Assembly: GCA_002737365.1 (NCBI GenBank)
Contig: NSIL01000005.1
Location: 118,399-182,398, forward strand
Length of the DNA: 64,000 bases
Source: Acidobacterium sp.
GTDB lineage: Bacteria > Acidobacteriota > Vicinamibacteria > Vicinamibacterales > UBA2999
Reading direction: 5' to 3'
Part shown: positions 61,001-64,000 of the stretch, piece by piece
Layout of the letters: every line of letters begins with the position of its first letter
Numbering within the stretch: position 1 is the first letter of the stretch
Position numbers and translations under genes: made by a program
The notes under the pieces: generated by a model
Databases searched by the model: none
What the model was told of the DNA's origin: nothing
What the model saw: only the letters and a program-made list of their open reading frames with translations

Positions 61001-61647
61001 CGTCGCCACGGCGCCGCGTAGTCGCGCCACTCGCGCAGGGAGCGGGCCGCCACCCGCAACCGCTCAATCGGGCCATCGTCGGTCTCGTCATCAAACCGAA
61101 ACTTGACGGGCCGCCGCAGCGAACGTCGCACGCCTTCCTGTGCGTTCCCCAACTGCTCGTGCAACCAACTGGAGAACGCCTCTTCGAAGAGGCGTTCAGA
61201 CTGCGAGTCCGCCAGCACCATGAAGGCGGGATCGACGCGCGCTTCCACCGGCCGCTCGCGCAGGAGCTCCGCGCAGAAGCCGTGGATGGTCGTGACGTGC
61301 GCCTCTTCGAAGTCATGCACGGCGGCGGCCAGTCGCTGCCCGGCTTCGGACGCCGGCGCCGTCCTCGTCCGGGCACGCTCCAGCTCTTCGCGCAGCCGCA
61401 ACTTGAGTTCGCCGGCCGCCTTCTCGCTGAACGTGACGGCGACGATCTGGCCGATAGTGGCCCGCTGGTGCTCGATCAGCGCGACGATGCGGCCGACCAG
61501 CTCGGTGGTTTTGCCGGTACCTGCGGCGGCCTCGACGATCAGGGTTTGATCGAGCTCGCTGGAGATCGCCTGACGGTTCTCACCCCGCGACTTCGATCGG
61601 GGCAGGCGGTTCGCGCGCTTGTCCTTGCCGGGGTGATCGCGCGTCAT
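58063..61647 (-). CDS. AddA/RecB-like ATP-dependent helicase-nuclease
   Basis: 1194 residues of UvrD/Rep superfamily 1. The Walker A motif VEAAAGTGKTTELV is at about residues 37-50; VDEFQDTDSLQAELLL (motif II) and VGDPKQSIYRFRRADV (motif III) follow, and VMTVHKAKGLEFPVVVLAD-like sequence is present as LMTVHKAKGLEFPVV. The C-terminal PD-(D/E)XK nuclease domain has KRFGTLVHALLAS and IDLAYETDAGWMVIDFKTD near residue 1156. It should unwind and trim DNA ends for recombinational repair with the AddB-like partner. Just before the nuclease domain, residues of about 1021-1031 (PDPGSRTPDPA) are encoded by a heptamer array. It overlaps the upstream addB-like gene by 4 bases. Confidence 0.87.
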   Translation of the reverse strand: MTRDHPGKDKRANRLPRSKSRGENRQAISSELDQTLIVEAAAGTGKTTELVGRIVALIEHQRATIGQIVAVTFSEKAAGELKLRLREELERARTRTAPASEAGQRLAAAVHDFEEAHVTTIHGFCAELLRERPVEARVDPAFMVLADSQSERLFEEAFSSWLHEQLGNAQEGVRRSLRRPVKFRFDDETDDGPIERLRVAARSLREWRDYAAPWRRPSYDRQMEIRRLTAKVKGFADLIARPIKRDDRFATSLAAAGTTSQEIERQKRRVGDMVPEGIWDGWEAALVALADHRDFSQPKKGTGAAFAIGVTREQALAMHAELLLDLRRFRDVADADLAALLHDEMADCLRRYEARKQETGALDFLDLLIKARDLVCDNPEVCREFRERFRVILVDEFQDTDSLQAELLLRLASDDHGALRPGALFIVGDPKQSIYRFRRADVGAYRRIADSLMRSGATAVTLQTSFRSVPAIQHFVNAAFDVEMDGDEASLQADYVPLLKHRDDTPEQPAIVALPVPRPYGRQLYGPPQVTQTALNQEQPPAVAAFVGWLLSPDCTWTVGERGDTPERGDTPLGLSEHRRRIVASDVCLLFRRFLHFGQDITREYVEAFEARGIAHLLVGGKTFHEREEVDAIRTALTAIEWPEDELSVYAALHGPLFAIGEEELLEYHSLARAFHPYRVPAELPDRLQPIVQALTTLRQLHAARNHRPVADTIGRLIAITRAHAGFILWRGGEQVLANVMHISDLARRYELEGGLSFRGFVDTLHDASGRADSPEAPILEEGSDGVRLMTVHKAKGLEFPVVVLADIACKLSLAEASRYLDPEKNLCAMRIGGWSPLELQEHNDQEAKRDEAEGVRLAYVAATRARDILVLPAVGDGPYDKGWIRPLNRALYPSKDQWQSPQPARGVPLFRGKQTILADARADGQPVDDTVRPGRYQFGDEAAGQAYSVVWWDPLLLAASSDEGRGLRRNDLISKDANPLDVAADRARYDEWKEHRAAVQAQGSAPSMIVTTPTQMKNQPDPGSRTPDPAVIVEDAAVKSERPSGKRFGTLVHALLASVPLSATASEVAELSALHAKLLGATDEEQTAARVIAVAVLRHPRMEEARAAQAAGRRVWREAPVSLRLDDGSGTPEMVDGQIDLAYETDAGWMVIDFKTDIEIATVQDAYVRQVSIYLDAVTRATGQPARGLILKI
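58559..58586. repeat. heptamer array inside the AddA-like gene
   Basis: Four tandem units GGATCCG, GGGTCCG, GGATCCG, GGGTCCG: an exact tandem duplication of a 14-mer, and the same 14-mer as in the hairpin at 50784-50797. It encodes a Pro/Asp linker between helicase and nuclease domains. Confidence 0.75.
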
Positions 61648-64000
61648 GGCAGCTTCCTGAGAGCGTCGAGATCGCTGAACAATTTGGCGTCCTTGCGGCG
61701 CGTGCGTTGCTCTTCACCGCGACCACACACCGCCCGGTAGTCGCACCGCTTGCAAGCCTCGTGAGCGGGGCGCGCGGCCAGCAGGCCAGTCTCGATCGCG
61801 CGGTCGACGATCTCGAGCACCTCGATGCCCCTGCCGGGCGCATCACCGATCAAGGGGATTTCATACGGCTGGAAGCCGCCGGGGGTGGTGCAGTAGAACA
61901 ACCGGCCCGAATAGACGGTTTCTTCTGGGAACAGCGCCTTCAGCGCCAGCCCATAGATCACGGGCTGCAGCACGCGGCCGCCATCGACGACGGTCTGGCC
62001 CGAGCGGGTGCGGTTCTTGCCGGTCTTGTGATCGGTCACGCGCAGGAAGCCGGTCTTGCGATGCCGCTCGATCATGTCGATGGAGCCGCGTAACTGAAAT
62101 CGTCCGTCGATCGTGGCCGGGGTGGCGATGCTGTGATCGTCGCGGCCGGCCATGTCGGGCAGACCGAAGCTGAACTCAAACCGCTCCGGCGTCCATTCGG
62201 CGCCCTCCTCAGCGAGCTTCTCGAGCCAGGTCTGCAGGTCCTGGGTCATCACTGCCATTTCGTCCCGCCACACCCGATCGATGGCCGGATGCAGGCGGTC
62301 GTACTCGCGGTCCTGCACGTCACGAATCGCTGTCGTCAGGCGCTGTTGTGCGGCCGGGAGGTCGTCAGCCGAAAGCGGCAACAGGCCGTCGGCTTGCAGT
62401 CGCCGGAGGGCGGCCGCCTGCATCTGGTGGAACAGATCGCCGCGCGTCAGCGGATCCATCTTCTGCAGCGGAGCGGGGGCATCAAGCGGGGCTAGCCGAT
62501 AGACCGCGGCCAGCAGGAACTGATACGGGCACGCGGAGTACCGCTGCAAGGCGGTCAACGAGTAGGGCCGCGCGCCCAGCCGTTGCGACGCGAGGGCCGC
62601 GCGCGTGTGTTCGGCCGAGCGAATAATGCCGTCGGCCGGCTCCCATTGCTTGCGGTGGTGCCGCAGCCATCGTGACGTCAGCGATCGCTGCAGCTCGGGG
62701 CTCAGCTCATAAAGATAGCGGGCGCGGCCTTTCGCGCGGTCCGACCGATCCGCCAGCAACGCCGCCAGCGTCGACAGGTCGTGCTCGAAGTCGTCGATGG
62801 CGGTGGCCGGGTCCTGAGGCGCGGGGCGTGCCAGCGCGGACCCGCCGGCCTTCAACGCGCGCTCGGCGATGATTTGCGCCGGAGGGATGTGCCCTTCAAT
62901 GGCGCGCGCGATATCGAGGACGTAGAACGACGGCACCCGCGGACGGGATTCGTTCAACTCGATCCGTGGGAACGACACGTACAGCCGTTCGGCCGCGGCA
63001 CCGACCGCAAGGGTCAACTGCAATCGCTCGTCGGCGGCCCGGCGCGACTGGGTGGCAAGGGCCGGATCCGTGGCCTCGCGACGGCGATCGGGCAGCAGTG
63101 AGTCTTCGCGAATGCGTTGTGGAAACATCCGCTCCGCAAGGCCGGGCACGAACACGACCTTGAACGAACGGCCGCGGGCTGCGCTCGGCGTCCCTACAAA
63201 GACGCGACCGTGACGACGACGCGGCGGCTCGTGGGTGAGCGTGGAAAGCCGCGGCGTCAGCACGTCGCGGACTTCGCGCAGGCTGACCGGGCCGATCGCC
63301 GAGAGCGGCGCCAGCTCGCGCAGCATGCGGACCACGCGCGCGGGTGTGGCGATGACGCGCGGGGTCAGCCGCTCGAGGGCAACCAGCCATTCGCCCCACG
63401 ACTGCGATGGCGGCCACTCGGCCATCTCGGCCAGGATGGGTTCCGCAAATGCCCTGAGTGCGCGCAGTTGTTCGCGATCGCGGATCAGACCGCGGACACG
63501 CGAGGCTTCGGGGTCTTCAGAACTGGCTTCGCGGACCCGTCGATCGTACTCGTGCTGAAGCCCCATCAGCCGGCGCTGCCAGCGCTCGAGTTTGCCGATG
63601 ACCGCGGCTTCGACGATCAGGTCCTCCCACCGCCATGGCGCGCGCAGGGTGCCGGCCAGGTCGTTGGCCGATTCACCACGCAGTACCTGCGCTTGCGCTT
63701 CGTCTTCGGGCTGGGTGTCCTCGGCGCGGTCCGCTGGCGACAGCAAGGCCTCGACGAGCTCGTCCGCGGGCGGCGACCACTGGTCGGCGTTGCCGGTTGC
63801 GGTGAGCGGCACCTGGCCGATCGACACGTACTCAGCAAAGCGTCGCGCCGACAAGCCTTCGTCGGCGCAGGCCAGCAGCGCCAGCAGCGCGCGGCCCGCC
63901 GGATCCGGACGCCGGGTACCGCGGTGAAACCAGGCCGGAATACCGGCGCGATCGAGCGCGTGTTCGAGCACGCTCAGGTAGATATGCGGTGCTCGCAGCA
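61644..64000 (-). CDS. AddB-like PD-(D/E)XK nuclease/helicase subunit (5' end beyond the window)
   Basis: At least 785 residues; the frame is open to base 64000, so the N-terminal helicase-like part is missing. VFVGTPSAARGRSFKVVFVP is typical of the AddB/RexB second domain. The C-terminal nuclease has RVTDHKTGKNRTRSG (the D-x-K element). Four cysteines, one in SACPYQFLL and three in ACKRCDYRAVCG, match the iron-sulfur staple of AddB nucleases. With the overlapping AddA-like gene it forms a two-nuclease AddAB-type complex for double-strand-break processing. Confidence 0.83.
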   Translation of the reverse strand, partial: LRAPHIYLSVLEHALDRAGIPAWFHRGTRRPDPAGRALLALLACADEGLSARRFAEYVSIGQVPLTATGNADQWSPPADELVEALLSPADRAEDTQPEDEAQAQVLRGESANDLAGTLRAPWRWEDLIVEAAVIGKLERWQRRLMGLQHEYDRRVREASSEDPEASRVRGLIRDREQLRALRAFAEPILAEMAEWPPSQSWGEWLVALERLTPRVIATPARVVRMLRELAPLSAIGPVSLREVRDVLTPRLSTLTHEPPRRRHGRVFVGTPSAARGRSFKVVFVPGLAERMFPQRIREDSLLPDRRREATDPALATQSRRAADERLQLTLAVGAAAERLYVSFPRIELNESRPRVPSFYVLDIARAIEGHIPPAQIIAERALKAGGSALARPAPQDPATAIDDFEHDLSTLAALLADRSDRAKGRARYLYELSPELQRSLTSRWLRHHRKQWEPADGIIRSAEHTRAALASQRLGARPYSLTALQRYSACPYQFLLAAVYRLAPLDAPAPLQKMDPLTRGDLFHQMQAAALRRLQADGLLPLSADDLPAAQQRLTTAIRDVQDREYDRLHPAIDRVWRDEMAVMTQDLQTWLEKLAEEGAEWTPERFEFSFGLPDMAGRDDHSIATPATIDGRFQLRGSIDMIERHRKTGFLRVTDHKTGKNRTRSGQTVVDGGRVLQPVIYGLALKALFPEETVYSGRLFYCTTPGGFQPYEIPLIGDAPGRGIEVLEIVDRAIETGLLAARPAHEACKRCDYRAVCGRGEEQRTRRKDAKLFSDLDALRKLP

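Overview
This 64 kb window is a high-GC bacterial chromosome segment (roughly two thirds G+C by eye). Its gene content points to an Acidobacteriota, most likely a Vicinamibacteria-like soil or sediment lineage. The evidence is TonB-dependent receptors with an N-terminal carboxypeptidase-regulatory-like domain, a DUF5916 barrel protein, a DUF1800/DUF1501 pair, many secreted hydrolases and orphan metabolic genes, and no large operons. This taxonomic call is inference. No rRNA, tRNA, CRISPR array, prophage or insertion sequence was recognised.

Layout. 0-8 kb: 3' end of a DUF5916 outer-membrane protein, proline catabolic dehydrogenase pruA, then a minus-strand unit NYN/LOTUS protein - parE - MATE exporter. 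8-19 kb: a TPR lipoprotein-like exported protein, a 2207-residue single-chain TamB-TamA fusion, a periplasmic peroxiredoxin whose peroxidatic position is an in-frame TGA followed by a SECIS-like hairpin (probable selenoprotein), and a large TonB-dependent receptor. 19-27 kb: a glcD-like flavoprotein with parC, a Phd/PIN toxin-antitoxin pair with an apparently leaderless promoter, an APC permease with a nitrilase-family enzyme, and decayed DUF1697 and FAH genes. 27-33 kb: a GcvT-like protein divergent from two translationally coupled PYROXD2/CrtI-type flavoproteins, a decayed regulatory-domain gene and a GNAT protein. 33-45 kb: DUF1800/DUF1501 exported pair, RHH/MazF toxin-antitoxin pair, a pair of related secreted proteins of unknown function, D-threonine-aldolase-like enzyme, secreted amidohydrolase, homocysteine methyltransferase and a SoxC-like molybdoenzyme with its cytochrome c. 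45-54 kb: two secreted alpha/beta hydrolases flanking a solitary bacterial microcompartment shell protein, a MerR-like regulator, thiO with a pterin dehydratase, and a TonB-dependent receptor with a Gly/Pro-rich partner. 54-64 kb: a sensor kinase/OmpR regulator pair, a LOG-family phosphoribohydrolase, and an AddA/AddB-like helicase-nuclease operon cut by the window end.

The least expected pattern is a family of short heptanucleotide arrays (usually 4 units, 28 bp; GGGRTCC-like and GRCTTGG-like). It occurs at eight places: directly abutting stop codons, between genes as inverted pairs forming hairpins, and inside three coding regions at inter-domain linkers or loops. Because 7 is not a multiple of 3, unit-number change would shift frame. 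The other strong points are the TamB-TamA fusion, the probable selenocysteine peroxiredoxin and the orphan shell protein.
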